Assembly (NCBI RefSeq): GCF_003003995.1
Contig: NZ_PVWF01000003.1
Coordinates: 1-64,000, forward strand
From: Pleurocapsa sp. CCALA 161
GTDB lineage: Bacteria; Cyanobacteriota; Cyanobacteriia; Cyanobacteriales; Xenococcaceae
DNA length: 64,000 nt
Direction: 5' to 3'
Made by a program: the position numbers and the translations under genes. The notes under the pieces are model-generated. The model saw only the letters and a program-made list of their open reading frames with translations. It ran no database searches and was not told the origin of the DNA. Positions 8,739 through 17,114 of this stretch are shown piece by piece. Numbering within the stretch: the stretch's first letter is position 1; each line of letters starts with the position of its first letter.

Positions 8739-10219
8739 ACAATCCAAAAAAGTAAGATTAACATCAGGCTCATTACTCCCATTAAATGGTCGAACAGCTC
8801 TAAATCGCGCGGAATTTTAATTACTAATTTTTTAAAGACCGCCAGATACGCTGCCCAACCTAAAGCGATGGTTGCTAGGGGTTTGATTGTATTTTGTAGG
8901 CTATAAGCTTGATAGTAAAAAACATTAGCTCCCACTAAGCCACCCAGCAAAATAACCATTGCCCACCAAAACCCAGGCTGAATCTTTTTACCTTCGTCCC
9001 CCTGTTCCCCTGTCTTCTCGTCAAGCTTAATCATTTGATCGCCATTGCCTGCCAGTTTTTGATGGGGTAAAAAAATAAATTTGGCAAAGGAAATAGCTGT
9101 CCCCAAAGCTGCCAGGTTCATGCCAATCACTTGCCAGGGCAGTAAATTTTTACTGGTTAAAACTTTTGCCCCAAAACCAGACAGTAACGGAAAACCAGAG
9201 ATCGAAAAACTAGCGATCGCTAAAGCTAGCCAAATTTTAGTATCCATTGGCTGGTGTTGTAATTGTTTGAAGTCGCGACTCGGCAAAACTCCCGTAATCA
9301 GAAATAATGCCGATTTGACCAAACCGTGGGTTAGAGCATAAAAACCCCCCACCATTGGCGCAGCTAACACAAAACCCAACTGGGAAACAGTGTGAAATGC
9401 TAGCATCCGCTTGCTATCTTTTTCGAAAACAGCGAAACCTACTCCCAAAACTGCTGTAATCACGCCAAACAATCGCACAATTGGATCGATTTCTTCTAAT
9501 ATCAATGCACAACGCACCAGAGGAAATACCCCTGCCTTGACTACTACGCCCGAAAGGACCGCCGAGACTGGGCTTTCTGATTCAGAGTGGGTTAGGGGCA
9601 ACCATAAACCAGAGACAAAAATTCCCCCTTTGACTAATAATCCGAGAAAAATTAGCGCCACTGCTTCTGAGGGAGAACCGCGCAAACCCGCATAACTAAA
9701 AGAATTATGTGCCTGATATACTAGCACTGCCCCCACCAAGTAAAATAGCATGGCGACATTACTGGTAAATAAATAGCGCAACCCTACCCAAATCGATCTG
9801 TCCGTTCGAGGATAGGCAATTAACAAAAACGAAGCAATACTAATTACCTCTAATGCCACATACAGACTAATAAAATCGGCACAGATAAAAGTAGCGTTGA
9901 CGCTACCATGGAGAATAATTAGCTGCATGTAAAAGAAGGCGGTTTTACCAGTTTGCCAACAGTAAATAATTACTGCTGCTGTCACCAGAGCATTAGTTAA
10001 AATAAAAAAGCCACTTAATTGGTCAACGGTTAAAGTAACGCCAAAGTTATCTACTAGCTGAATATTTAAAACTAATTCCTCCACAAAGATCTGCGTGGCA
10101 TAAGCAGCGGAAATCACAGCTATACTTAATGCCAAAATGCGATCAAGCTTGGGAAATAGATAAATTACGAATCCTACAAAAAATGGTAAAGATAGCCAGG
10201 CGATTGTTATTTCGGTCAT
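8711..10219 (-). CDS. mrpD: Mrp Na+/H+ antiporter subunit D (NuoM/N-like)
   Basis: Large 502-residue, about 14-helix proton-channel subunit homologous to complex I NuoM/N. The key charged residues of the family are present: Glu in SLYVALEVISI (TM5), Lys in LGLLVKGGIF and VVVKAGVFPL, and Lys in THGLVKSALFL. This argues for a functional channel. Its start overlaps the stop of mrpC by 4 bases. A charged insert (EKTGEQGDEGKK) lies before the last helices. It is the only large antiporter-like subunit in the cluster; no NuoL-like MrpA is present. Confidence 0.93.
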   Translation of the reverse strand: MTEITIAWLSLPFFVGFVIYLFPKLDRILALSIAVISAAYATQIFVEELVLNIQLVDNFGVTLTVDQLSGFFILTNALVTAAVIIYCWQTGKTAFFYMQLIILHGSVNATFICADFISLYVALEVISIASFLLIAYPRTDRSIWVGLRYLFTSNVAMLFYLVGAVLVYQAHNSFSYAGLRGSPSEAVALIFLGLLVKGGIFVSGLWLPLTHSESESPVSAVLSGVVVKAGVFPLVRCALILEEIDPIVRLFGVITAVLGVGFAVFEKDSKRMLAFHTVSQLGFVLAAPMVGGFYALTHGLVKSALFLITGVLPSRDFKQLQHQPMDTKIWLALAIASFSISGFPLLSGFGAKVLTSKNLLPWQVIGMNLAALGTAISFAKFIFLPHQKLAGNGDQMIKLDEKTGEQGDEGKKIQPGFWWAMVILLGGLVGANVFYYQAYSLQNTIKPLATIALGWAAYLAVFKKLVIKIPRDLELFDHLMGVMSLMLILLFWIVWTQTQYLT

Positions 10220-10557
10220 GACATATTATTCTTTTCAATCGCCTTAATTTCTAAAGTAGGGTTGTTTTTCGCCAGCTTCATAACTCCTACCAGCATCAAA
10301 GCTTGAATCGAAAAACCAATGACAATCGCAGTTAAAATAACCGCTTGCGGAACAGGATCGGCATAAGCCACATTATTTTTATTCCCGACAATAGGCGTAA
10401 ATAAACCCGTGCGGGAAGCTACTAAGATATAGTAGGCAATCACTCCTGTACTCATGATGTCCATCGAGATGATTTTCATCACTAGATTTTGCTTAAAAAT
10501 GATGCCAAAAAAGCCACATAAAACTGTAGCGAATACAAAAGCTTCTAATACTGTCAT
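10216..10557 (-). CDS. mrpC: Mrp Na+/H+ antiporter subunit C (NuoK-like)
   Basis: Three-helix NuoK-type subunit, with the family pattern DPVPQAVILTAIVIGFSIQA near the C-terminus. The frame stays open to a TTG at 10611, but the ATG at 10557 (MTVLEAFVFATVL) starts exactly at the first membrane helix as in the family and gives 113 residues. Overlaps mrpD by 4 bases. Confidence 0.9.
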   Translation of the reverse strand: MTVLEAFVFATVLCGFFGIIFKQNLVMKIISMDIMSTGVIAYYILVASRTGLFTPIVGNKNNVAYADPVPQAVILTAIVIGFSIQALMLVGVMKLAKNNPTLEIKAIEKNNMS

Positions 10558-10698
10558 GAGTTGATACCAGTTGATAGCGTGAAAGATTGCAAAGCTGATA
10601 GCTGTCCTCAAGGGTAGCTTCTCACAAAGTTACCGATGCTGGCAACCCCCCCATATTGCTGAGTGTTGCGCTTCTCGTTAGCTAGCGCGTCGATTATT

Positions 10699-10911
10699 TT
10701 AAATGGCATTTTTGAGTAAAAATACCATCGGCAAAACCAAGGCAATTCTTAAAATAAACCGAGAAGTAAATTGCCAGACTTTTTGCTCAGAAACATCTAT
10801 GGTTGAGGATTTGAATTCAATGATGTTGGGCAATAAAAAAACTGCCGTCACAGCATACAGAGTGAAACAGAACCAAATCAAGGTATTTTTATCGGAAACT
10901 AAATAATTCAT
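10699..10911 (-). CDS. Small two-helix membrane protein upstream of the mrp operon
   Basis: 70 residues with hydrophobic segments at about 10-29 and 50-67. Not recognised. It is on the same strand, 141 bases upstream of mrpC, and is probably the first gene of the operon. A small subunit or assembly factor for the antiporter is an inference from position only. Confidence 0.6.
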   Translation of the reverse strand: MNYLVSDKNTLIWFCFTLYAVTAVFLLPNIIEFKSSTIDVSEQKVWQFTSRFILRIALVLPMVFLLKNAI

Positions 10912-11178
10912 AGTTTATATAGTTTTTTGCCTATGCAAGAATATTTATCATAGTAAATATACTATACAAGTTTGTAGAAAAAAACAATCTATTCAATTAT
11001 TTGTGACCTAATTGAGATGATCGCTGTCTGAGAAGGCAATTAAATCTTTCAATGTAATTTGTTTTTTCTGTCTCTTGTCGATGTGGCGCTATTTTTTCTT
11101 GGCGAATCAAATGCTTAAGACTATTTTGATGGACTATCAAAGTTTAAATATACAAGTACTTACAAATGTCATCAGTTG
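10912..11178. other. Intergenic region upstream of the mrp operon
   Basis: AT-rich, non-coding on inspection. It should hold the mrp promoter and the 3' end of the TetR-type transcript. No convincing dyad or gene seen. Confidence 0.35.
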
Positions 11179-12054
11179 TCACAAGTTAATTGCGGCGAAA
11201 TTAAGCCGATAAGAGCGTTGATCGGTGTTGCCTTGACACAGTAATAAGTTGCGATCGCTCAAAGTTTTTAAATCTCTTTGTAAAGTGCGTCGGGAAACAT
11301 TAGGAAACATATGCTCACAGTTTTTGATGGTAATTTCAGAATTACTGAAAGCGTAGTTGAGGATTAGACTTTGACGTGAATTAAGCTGATGGGAGCTAAT
11401 CAACTTATCCAGAGGTTGGATTGACTGATGAACTTCATCATCCCCTACATCAGCTTTTAAATAAGCTCTCAGCAGAGCTTCAATTTCTAGAGTTATTGCT
11501 TGGTAATGAGCTTGATTACTTTTCAAAGCTAGCAAAATAAGCGCATTAGTTGCGTTGACGCAGATTTCGGCTAAAATGAGACTTCTTTGAGTGGTTAACT
11601 TAGGATTACGAGCTTTTAATAACCTAGCTACAAATTCAATTGCTTCTTGAGTAAAGCTGGGATCTATGTTCCTAAAAATAGTCGGGGAAACAAAAAATTG
11701 AATAAAAACTATCCTAGAAGTAGGTTGCTCAAATAATTGTTCAACTTGAGTAACTAAAGCGTGAATAAAGTCCGCAAATGGTAGCTGGATGATTTCAGGA
11801 CGCAATAATTTGTCCCACATAATCTTTACCCGTTCTACGTGGCGCAACTCTAAAGCATTAAAAATGGCTAGCTTATCGGGAAAAAATTGATAGAGAGAAC
11901 CTACTGCTGTCTTCGCACGAGATGCGATCCCATGAGTCGTGGCTGCTTCAAAACCGACTTCATCAAAAACAATTGCTGCTGCATCTAAAATTCTTTCAAC
12001 ACGTTCTTGACTGCGTTTCTGTTGGGGTTGACGACGCAAAGAAGTTTTTTTCAT
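11179..12054 (-). CDS. TetR-family transcriptional regulator with a second C-terminal winged-helix domain
   Basis: The N-terminus (about residues 15-65) is a TetR-type helix-turn-helix: RILDAAAIVFDEVGFEAATTHGIASRAKTAVGSLYQFFPDK. The middle is a helical ligand domain. Unusually, the last ~70 residues look like a second DNA-binding winged helix of the DeoR/Fic-associated type, with SRRTLQRDLKTLSDRNLLL as recognition helix and wing. At 291 residues it is far longer than a usual TetR protein (about 200). It is divergent from a Rieske oxygenase, 187 bases away, so control of that gene and itself is likely. GACAA/TTGTC dyads lie next to both starts. Confidence 0.87.
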   Translation of the reverse strand: MKKTSLRRQPQQKRSQERVERILDAAAIVFDEVGFEAATTHGIASRAKTAVGSLYQFFPDKLAIFNALELRHVERVKIMWDKLLRPEIIQLPFADFIHALVTQVEQLFEQPTSRIVFIQFFVSPTIFRNIDPSFTQEAIEFVARLLKARNPKLTTQRSLILAEICVNATNALILLALKSNQAHYQAITLEIEALLRAYLKADVGDDEVHQSIQPLDKLISSHQLNSRQSLILNYAFSNSEITIKNCEHMFPNVSRRTLQRDLKTLSDRNLLLCQGNTDQRSYRLNFAAINL

Positions 12055-12056
12055 CT

Positions 12057-12079
12057 TGACAAAAGCGAATTTATTGTCA
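12057..12079. promoter_or_regulatory. Candidate operator dyad 1 (TetR side)
   Basis: TGACAA - 11 bases - TTGTCA, two bases upstream of the TetR-type start codon. It shares the GACAA/TTGTC half-sites with the dyad at 12177-12200. Binding is inference. Confidence 0.4.
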
Positions 12080-12176
12080 TATATTTAAAATCAAATAAAG
12101 ATAATTTTGTTTGGGTTTAGCCAAAAAATTCAGCTTAAAGCTATTAAATATTTAGATCTAAACGATCGCAAACTTG

Positions 12177-12200
12177 CGACAATATATATTTTAGTTGTCG
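12177..12200. promoter_or_regulatory. Candidate operator dyad 2 (Rieske side)
   Basis: CGACAA - 12 bases - TTGTCG, about 42 bases upstream of the Rieske gene, where a repressor would cover a promoter. A separate perfect 12-base palindrome, TTTAGATCTAAA, lies at 12151-12162. Confidence 0.4.
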
Positions 12201-12241
12201 TGGGCTAGTTATTGAGGCAAATTTTTAGTGATTTTTATTAA

Positions 12242-13228
12242 ATGAGTCTAATGAATATGAATATATCGATGTTAGAAGGTGCGCCCTGGCTAATAGCTCA
12301 TAGATCGATGCTACCTGTAAACCAACCATTCAAGGTTTCGCTCTATGGCAAAGATTATGTGATCTGGCAGGATAAATCAGGACAGATCAGCGGTTTGTCT
12401 AACGTCTGCCCTCATATGGGTGCAATGCTATCTGAAGGCTGGTGTAATATTCAAGCAGATGGTTCAAGTAACGTTGTCTGTCCGTTTCACGCTTTGGAGT
12501 TTGACCACCATGGCTGCACTATCTTACCAGGAACAAATAAGAAAACATTACCGCAATTAGAATCTTTAGAACTAATTATCCAGAGTGATTTCATTTGGTC
12601 TTACGGCGGATATGAACCGAGAATCCCCGTTCCTAATGTTTTAGCTGAAATCGCCCAAGAATACGAATTTATTGGCGCTACCGCTGATACTACTGTAGAA
12701 ACAGATTTGCGATCGATGCTATTAATTATGCACGACTATAATCATCAAAATGGAACTCATCGAGACTTGTTTGAAATTACGGAAGTCAGATTTAAAAAAT
12801 TCATTGATAACGGCTATCATTCGGCAGCTTTTTATGACATGCCAACTGCTCCAAAAACCTTCTGGCAAAAGCTTAAGCAACCTAAACAGTTTATAGTTCC
12901 TGATGTCATCGAAGCTCATTTAGAGAATTTTTTTCCTAGTTTAGTTGTTTTATACGGCAAAAGTCCCTTGGGAAAAATAGCTCAGTGTAATCTTTTTGTT
13001 CCAGAATCACCAACAAAAACTCGTGTATATGTTTTATTGTTTGGCGAAGCTACTAATCCGCTGAGTAAATTACTAAAAAATCAGCTTTTAGGGCTGAATC
13101 AAGTGGTCGTCGAACAAGATAGTGACATTTTGAGCAAGATATATGCTGATGCGCCCAAAAAAATTAGGTTAAATAACGAGGTGGGAATGGATTGGATCGA
13201 TCGCAATTTTGCCAATTGGCAAAGATAA
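12242..13228 (+). CDS. Rieske non-heme iron oxygenase
   Basis: Oxygenase alpha-subunit-type protein of 328 residues. The Rieske [2Fe-2S] ligands are C56, H58, C80 and H83 (CPHMG and CPFHALEF). The catalytic iron site matches DxxHxxxxH: D165, H168, H173 in HDYNHQNGTH. It would hydroxylate or dealkylate an unknown, probably hydrophobic, substrate using electrons from a ferredoxin. No reductase gene is adjacent. ATGs at 12242, 12251 and 12257 are all possible starts. The divergent TetR-type gene probably controls it. A terminator hairpin follows. Confidence 0.9.
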   Translation: MSLMNMNISMLEGAPWLIAHRSMLPVNQPFKVSLYGKDYVIWQDKSGQISGLSNVCPHMGAMLSEGWCNIQADGSSNVVCPFHALEFDHHGCTILPGTNKKTLPQLESLELIIQSDFIWSYGGYEPRIPVPNVLAEIAQEYEFIGATADTTVETDLRSMLLIMHDYNHQNGTHRDLFEITEVRFKKFIDNGYHSAAFYDMPTAPKTFWQKLKQPKQFIVPDVIEAHLENFFPSLVVLYGKSPLGKIAQCNLFVPESPTKTRVYVLLFGEATNPLSKLLKNQLLGLNQVVVEQDSDILSKIYADAPKKIRLNNEVGMDWIDRNFANWQR

Positions 13229-13263
13229 CTTGAAATAGTTAAATAAATGTTGGCGAGCAATGG

Positions 13264-13287
13264 CATGACTGGGGGAGTCATGTTTTT
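13264..13287 (+). terminator. Rho-independent terminator after the Rieske gene
   Basis: CATGACT (13264-13270) pairs with AGTCATG (13276-13282) around a GGGGG loop, followed by five T. Confidence 0.75.
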
Positions 13288-13420
13288 GGTATTTCATATA
13301 ACTAATGATTTGAGTTGATTAGTTAAATTAAATTAATCCATTGACAACTATGATAATTTTGTTGATTGTTTATTCAAGCTAAACTATGATGTAGGTAAAT
13401 AGTTACCAGGAATAATTAAA

Positions 13421-13762
13421 GTGTCCCAAAATTTTGGTGAATTGATTCGTCAAGCGCGAAAAGAGCAAAAGTATTCTCAAAGAGAATTAGCCAAACTATT
13501 GCAAATAGATTTTACCTATCTATCCAAGCTAGAAAACAATCGCGCCGACTATGCGCCTAAAGAAGATGTGATCCGAGGTTTAGCAAAGCATCTAAAATTA
13601 AATGAAGAACAGTTAATCTTTTTAGCAGGTAGAATTCCCCAGCAAGAAGAAGACTTGCTCAAGCAACATTATAAAGATCTGCCAGTTTTGTTTCGTCGGA
13701 TGCGAGAAAATCCTGAATTTGCTCAAAGAGTGTTTCGCGAAGCTTCTAAAACTGACGGTTAA
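13421..13762 (+). CDS. XRE-family helix-turn-helix regulator
   Basis: 113 residues. The N-terminal ~70 form a Cro/CI-type HTH: IRQARKEQKYSQRELAKLL and YLSKLENNRADYAP. The start is GTG at 13421, preceded by a GGAATAA motif. The stop is 33 bases before an ImmA/IrrE peptidase gene on the same strand, a classic pair in which the protease cleaves or destabilises the regulator under stress or prophage control. In cyanobacteria such pairs also occur outside prophages. No phage genes lie nearby. Confidence 0.88.
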   Translation: MSQNFGELIRQARKEQKYSQRELAKLLQIDFTYLSKLENNRADYAPKEDVIRGLAKHLKLNEEQLIFLAGRIPQQEEDLLKQHYKDLPVLFRRMRENPEFAQRVFREASKTDG

Positions 13763-13794
13763 TTAACGGTTAATCATGAGAACGGGTATTTTTT

Positions 13795-14421
13795 GTGAGT
13801 GTTTTTCGTCCATTTCGATTCATTTCTAAACTAGAAATCGAAGCTTACGCTTTAAATATTTGGTTGCAGATGGAGCGATCACACAATCCACTACAGTTAC
13901 CCATAGATGCCAGTATTATTGCCGAATTTTTAGATCTAAATTTGGTTTGGGACACAATACCCGATGACGAACAAGGAGCGATCGCTGCCAGAATTTTACC
14001 CCTAGAAAAACTGATCGAAATCAATGAAAATATTCCCCAATTAAAAGGAGGTTTTGGCGAATCAACTATTGCTCATGAAATTGGACATTGGGTACTGCAT
14101 ATTGATGTGGAACAAGTAGAACGCTACATTCGACTGAAACAAAAAGGTGTTGATGTTCAAGTAAAGCCTTTTCTTTGTCGCAGTAGTAATTTAGCAAGAA
14201 TTGAATGGCAAGCACAGTACTTTGCTGGATGTTTGCTCATGCCACAACACATACTTACAGAATTAAAGCAGGACAAAGATTTAACCAAATGGCAGCATCT
14301 TTATCAAATAGCGACAGATTTGGGAGTGACCATATCTAACTTAACGACTCGCTTACAAGATTTAGGTTGGATTTATCTAGACACTGATACTCGCAAAATT
14401 TATTTAAACCGCAGTTCATAA
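13795..14421 (+). CDS. ImmA/IrrE-family metallopeptidase
   Basis: Zinc metallopeptidase of 208 residues with the HExxH motif in STIAHEIGHWVLHI (about residues 98-107). A downstream FAGCLLMP segment is typical of the family (EWQAQYFAGCLLMPQHIL), and its Glu in IEWQAQ is a likely third zinc ligand. The start is GTG at 13795 following a T-rich stretch. Co-directional with the XRE regulator just upstream, its probable substrate or partner. It lacks any phage-type neighbours. Confidence 0.9.
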   Translation: MSVFRPFRFISKLEIEAYALNIWLQMERSHNPLQLPIDASIIAEFLDLNLVWDTIPDDEQGAIAARILPLEKLIEINENIPQLKGGFGESTIAHEIGHWVLHIDVEQVERYIRLKQKGVDVQVKPFLCRSSNLARIEWQAQYFAGCLLMPQHILTELKQDKDLTKWQHLYQIATDLGVTISNLTTRLQDLGWIYLDTDTRKIYLNRSS

Positions 14422-14824
14422 TTAATAGTTGAGTCACTAAGTTAATACAACTCATAAGCTGTTGAGCTTTAAATTTGTTGTTTTGGGAAAGTAGAGAAGT
14501 AGTGGAGTATTGGAGTAGAGGAGAGAGTTTACTGATTAGATTTCTAAAAGAATAATACACAGTTTAAATGCATCACAGCCTAAACTATTTTAACCTCTTT
14601 TAAAAACTAATATTTTTAGTTCAAATTAACTCTATTTTTAATATTCTTATTATTTCGCTATAACTTTATTTTTAAAAGATCAACTTTACTATTAATTTAA
14701 TTTTTAATCATTCTTTAGATAGAAGTTAGCTTATTAATAAATTGTTATTTTGGATTTGTTAATTAGAAACTACTTATTTCGAAAATAACTATTAACTCAA
14801 TCTAATATCATCTAAAAAAAAAAT
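14422..14824. other. AT-rich intergenic region
   Basis: About 400 bases, very AT-rich, with a purine-rich GGAGTA/GAGGAGAG stretch near 14495-14527. No gene, RNA or clear terminator recognised. Confidence 0.4.
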
Positions 14825-15412
14825 ATGGAAACTTCCAACAATCAAAATCAAAATGAGTTTGAAAATAGTATTAATGCTAGACCTATTACCGAATCAGAAA
14901 AAAGCTACCGAGACGGATATTATCAAGGTAAAAGGGAAGCAACCCCTTTGCCAATAGAAACTACTATCAAAGAACGTGATAATTCTACAGGATTATTTAT
15001 CGGATTTATGTTAGCCCTTCTGGCTGCTTTGGGTTTGGCAGCTTTATTCATTTTTAATGGTAATAATCAACCTACAACAGTTCCCGATAATTCAACTATT
15101 AATGAAAATGTCAAACCAGAAGCAGTAGAACCTGTAGATCGAGAAACAACTGTTATTGAAAGAACAATTGAAAAAACTCAAGAGGTAGTTCCTATCCCTC
15201 AAATACAACCTATTAATCCTACTCCTATTCAGTCTGAATCTAAACCTACTGAGAATTCAATTAATGTTCCTGCGACTACATCAGAAACTCCTAGAAATGA
15301 AATGAATACCACCCCAGAAACAACTGAAAAAGAACTAAAATCTTCAGAACCAGACTCTACTCTTAATCCAGAATTAAACCGAGATGAAACTCAAGTAGAG
15401 CCAAAACCTTAA
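14825..15412 (+). CDS. One-pass membrane protein with disordered Pro/Thr/Glu-rich C-terminus
   Basis: 195 residues. A hydrophilic N-terminus contains KSYRDGYYQGKREA, one hydrophobic segment lies at about residues 57-80 (FIGFMLALLAALGLAALFIF), and a low-complexity C-terminal half is rich in P, T, E and N with no folded-domain pattern. It resembles short membrane-anchored proteins of unknown function common in cyanobacteria. The start codon follows an A-rich leader. Function unknown. Confidence 0.75.
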   Translation: METSNNQNQNEFENSINARPITESEKSYRDGYYQGKREATPLPIETTIKERDNSTGLFIGFMLALLAALGLAALFIFNGNNQPTTVPDNSTINENVKPEAVEPVDRETTVIERTIEKTQEVVPIPQIQPINPTPIQSESKPTENSINVPATTSETPRNEMNTTPETTEKELKSSEPDSTLNPELNRDETQVEPKP

Positions 15413-15937
15413 CAAGTTATTACTAAAAAAAAAGATTTACAGCAGTCGAAGCAAAGGTTAAGACGCATAAACCCTTGCCATAACAATGTTCTAAACTATA
15501 GTTCGCTTACTATACAGAAATATTTGATCGTCTCTGTAAATCCTTAGCTTGTGACTGAATATTTTATAGTCATTCCAATTAATATCCTTATGGTAGTTTG
15601 GTATTGATAATAAGGTCAAATCTTATTTGCTACTTACTACTTTTCTCAGAGATCGTCTGGTTGTTATTTGGAATGACTATATATCTTTTTATTAAAAAAA
15701 GGACTAGATGTAGCGACACCATAGTCCTATGTTGTTTAGGTATTGTCTAGATTATAGTTACTGTGCTTTTACAACATCGCGGTTGCATATGCGCCCGTAG
15801 GTGGCGCATTCCCCGCGCTCAAATAAGTAGACCACAACAATAAAATTAAAAAAAGCTAAGAAGCTTAGAGCTAAAAGCTAAAAGCTACGAACTAATTAAT
15901 TCAAAACGTAGTCTATTCAAATGAAAATGACTGTAAA
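15413..15937. other. Intergenic region containing a MITE-like element
   Basis: Holds the element at 15565-15681. An inverted pair GGACTA/TAGTCC (15701-15706 and 15722-15727) follows it, and AAAGCT-type short repeats lie near 15853-15890. No gene seen. Confidence 0.5.
15565..15681. mobile_element. MITE-like element, copy A (117 bp, perfect 14-bp terminal inverted repeats)
   Basis: Left end TATAGTCATTCCAA (15565-15578) is the exact reverse complement of the right end 15668-15681. The interior has no coding capacity. It aligns along its full length to 25243-25364. TATA ends suggest TA target duplication as in the IS630/Tc1 group (inference). Confidence 0.75.
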
Positions 15938-16273
15938 TTAGCTATTAGGCACAGTGTTTACCGCAGTTGCACCTTCTACTCCCTTAGCTACTTTTTCTGC
16001 TTGAGCAAGAACACCTTCAGCATCAGGATTGTATTTCAAAACTACAGTGCTACCTGTTTGAGCAACCCATAGACCTACAGTATCGTCAATCCCAGCTTCG
16101 TCTAGTGCTTGGGCTACACGCTTGGCTAAACCGCTTTCATCAAACTGACCATCTAAACCAACTTTTTCAGGAGCAATGCTGTTGTTTTTTGATGATGCTG
16201 CTACGGCAACTTTACCAGCACTTTTGGCTTTATCTTCTTCTTTTTTACCGAATAGTTTTCCTAGAAAACCCAT
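15938..16273 (-). CDS. Small conserved hypothetical protein, BON-like
   Basis: 111 residues, starting MGFLGKLFGKKEEDK, a short amphipathic basic leader. After a low-complexity linker, residues ~45-108 (KRVAQALDEAGID...LKYNPDAEGVLAQAEKVAKGVEGATAVNTV) resemble a single BON or transport-associated domain, often found in envelope or phospholipid-binding proteins. There is no signal peptide, so a cytosolic, possibly membrane-associated role is likely. Single gene. The BON assignment is tentative. Confidence 0.7.
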   Translation of the reverse strand: MGFLGKLFGKKEEDKAKSAGKVAVAASSKNNSIAPEKVGLDGQFDESGLAKRVAQALDEAGIDDTVGLWVAQTGSTVVLKYNPDAEGVLAQAEKVAKGVEGATAVNTVPNS

Positions 16274-16394
16274 AATCTTAATTCCTCGTAATTTGTCTTA
16301 AAAGCACAATTATATTTTTGCACTTTGCTAGAAAGTATAGAGTCCGCCTGTTAAAACCCAGTGAAGAACTAACAAAGACTTTAGATTTATTTGC

Positions 16395-17006
16395 TCAGTT
16401 TTTTTGAATCATCTGACCGAGATATTTCTGTAAATAGGGAGAAAAGACTTCATATATTAAGGTCAGAGGTTGGCGATCATGCCAAAAAAGGTAATGACGA
16501 CCCCAAAATGGCGCTTTTTGCTCAAATGCTGTTTCTAATTCGGGACAATGACCATAATAAATTCCGCGCACGTCTCGATATAGTTCTGTATGTAGATCAG
16601 CCAAACTTCGCCATACAGGTAAAGAACGATTCTGAAGATAATCATCAACATTACTACCATTCCACCAAGAGGCAGCATAAGCTAATCTTTGACCTGAAGC
16701 AGTCCTCAGCCATACCTGCCTTCTTAATCGGGGTTCAGTGATAAATTTAATTTCTGCTGGTGCGCTATCATCTGTTGTGCCAATTAAGGACATATCAATT
16801 ACGTCTACTTCGGTTCTTTCTCCCGTAAGTAACTGCAACAAATGAGTTGGAGAACCATCACCTAGCAAGAGCATTTGCCAAGTTGGAGATAGCTGTTCGT
16901 GAGGTAGTCCTTCTTGTATGGCTTCTTTGTCTCCTGACCAAATAGGCTTGAGAGAGTGCCAGCTACGAGGGGTAGTGTAAAGATTTAATGGTTGAGTTGC
17001 AGTCAC
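16395..17006 (-). CDS. Chorismate lyase family protein (4-hydroxybenzoate formation)
   Basis: Cyanobacterial chorismate pyruvate-lyase (UbiC-related, DUF98) of 203 residues. It is expected to release pyruvate from chorismate to give 4-hydroxybenzoate, the ring precursor of plastoquinone. Family-like segments are SPTWQMLLLGDGSPTHLLQ, PRLRRQVWLRT (arginine that binds the substrate carboxylate) and PFWGRHYLFWHDRQPLTLIYEVF (C-terminal Glu). It is 108 bases upstream, in transcript order, of coaX on the same strand. Assignment is by pattern to the cyanobacterial family. Confidence 0.85.
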   Translation of the reverse strand: MTATQPLNLYTTPRSWHSLKPIWSGDKEAIQEGLPHEQLSPTWQMLLLGDGSPTHLLQLLTGERTEVDVIDMSLIGTTDDSAPAEIKFITEPRLRRQVWLRTASGQRLAYAASWWNGSNVDDYLQNRSLPVWRSLADLHTELYRDVRGIYYGHCPELETAFEQKAPFWGRHYLFWHDRQPLTLIYEVFSPYLQKYLGQMIQKN

Positions 17007-17114
17007 GTTTGGTTACAAAACTTTATTCTTATTAATAAAATCGTAACGCTCTTTGTGGAAAATTTCTTGCTTTTGATAAAATTTTTGAGGCGATCGCTCA
17101 ATTTAAATATAAAT

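Noticed and set aside
9411-9695. A 94-codon plus-strand frame inside mrpD
   Set aside because: Opposite-strand shadow of a well-conserved membrane protein.
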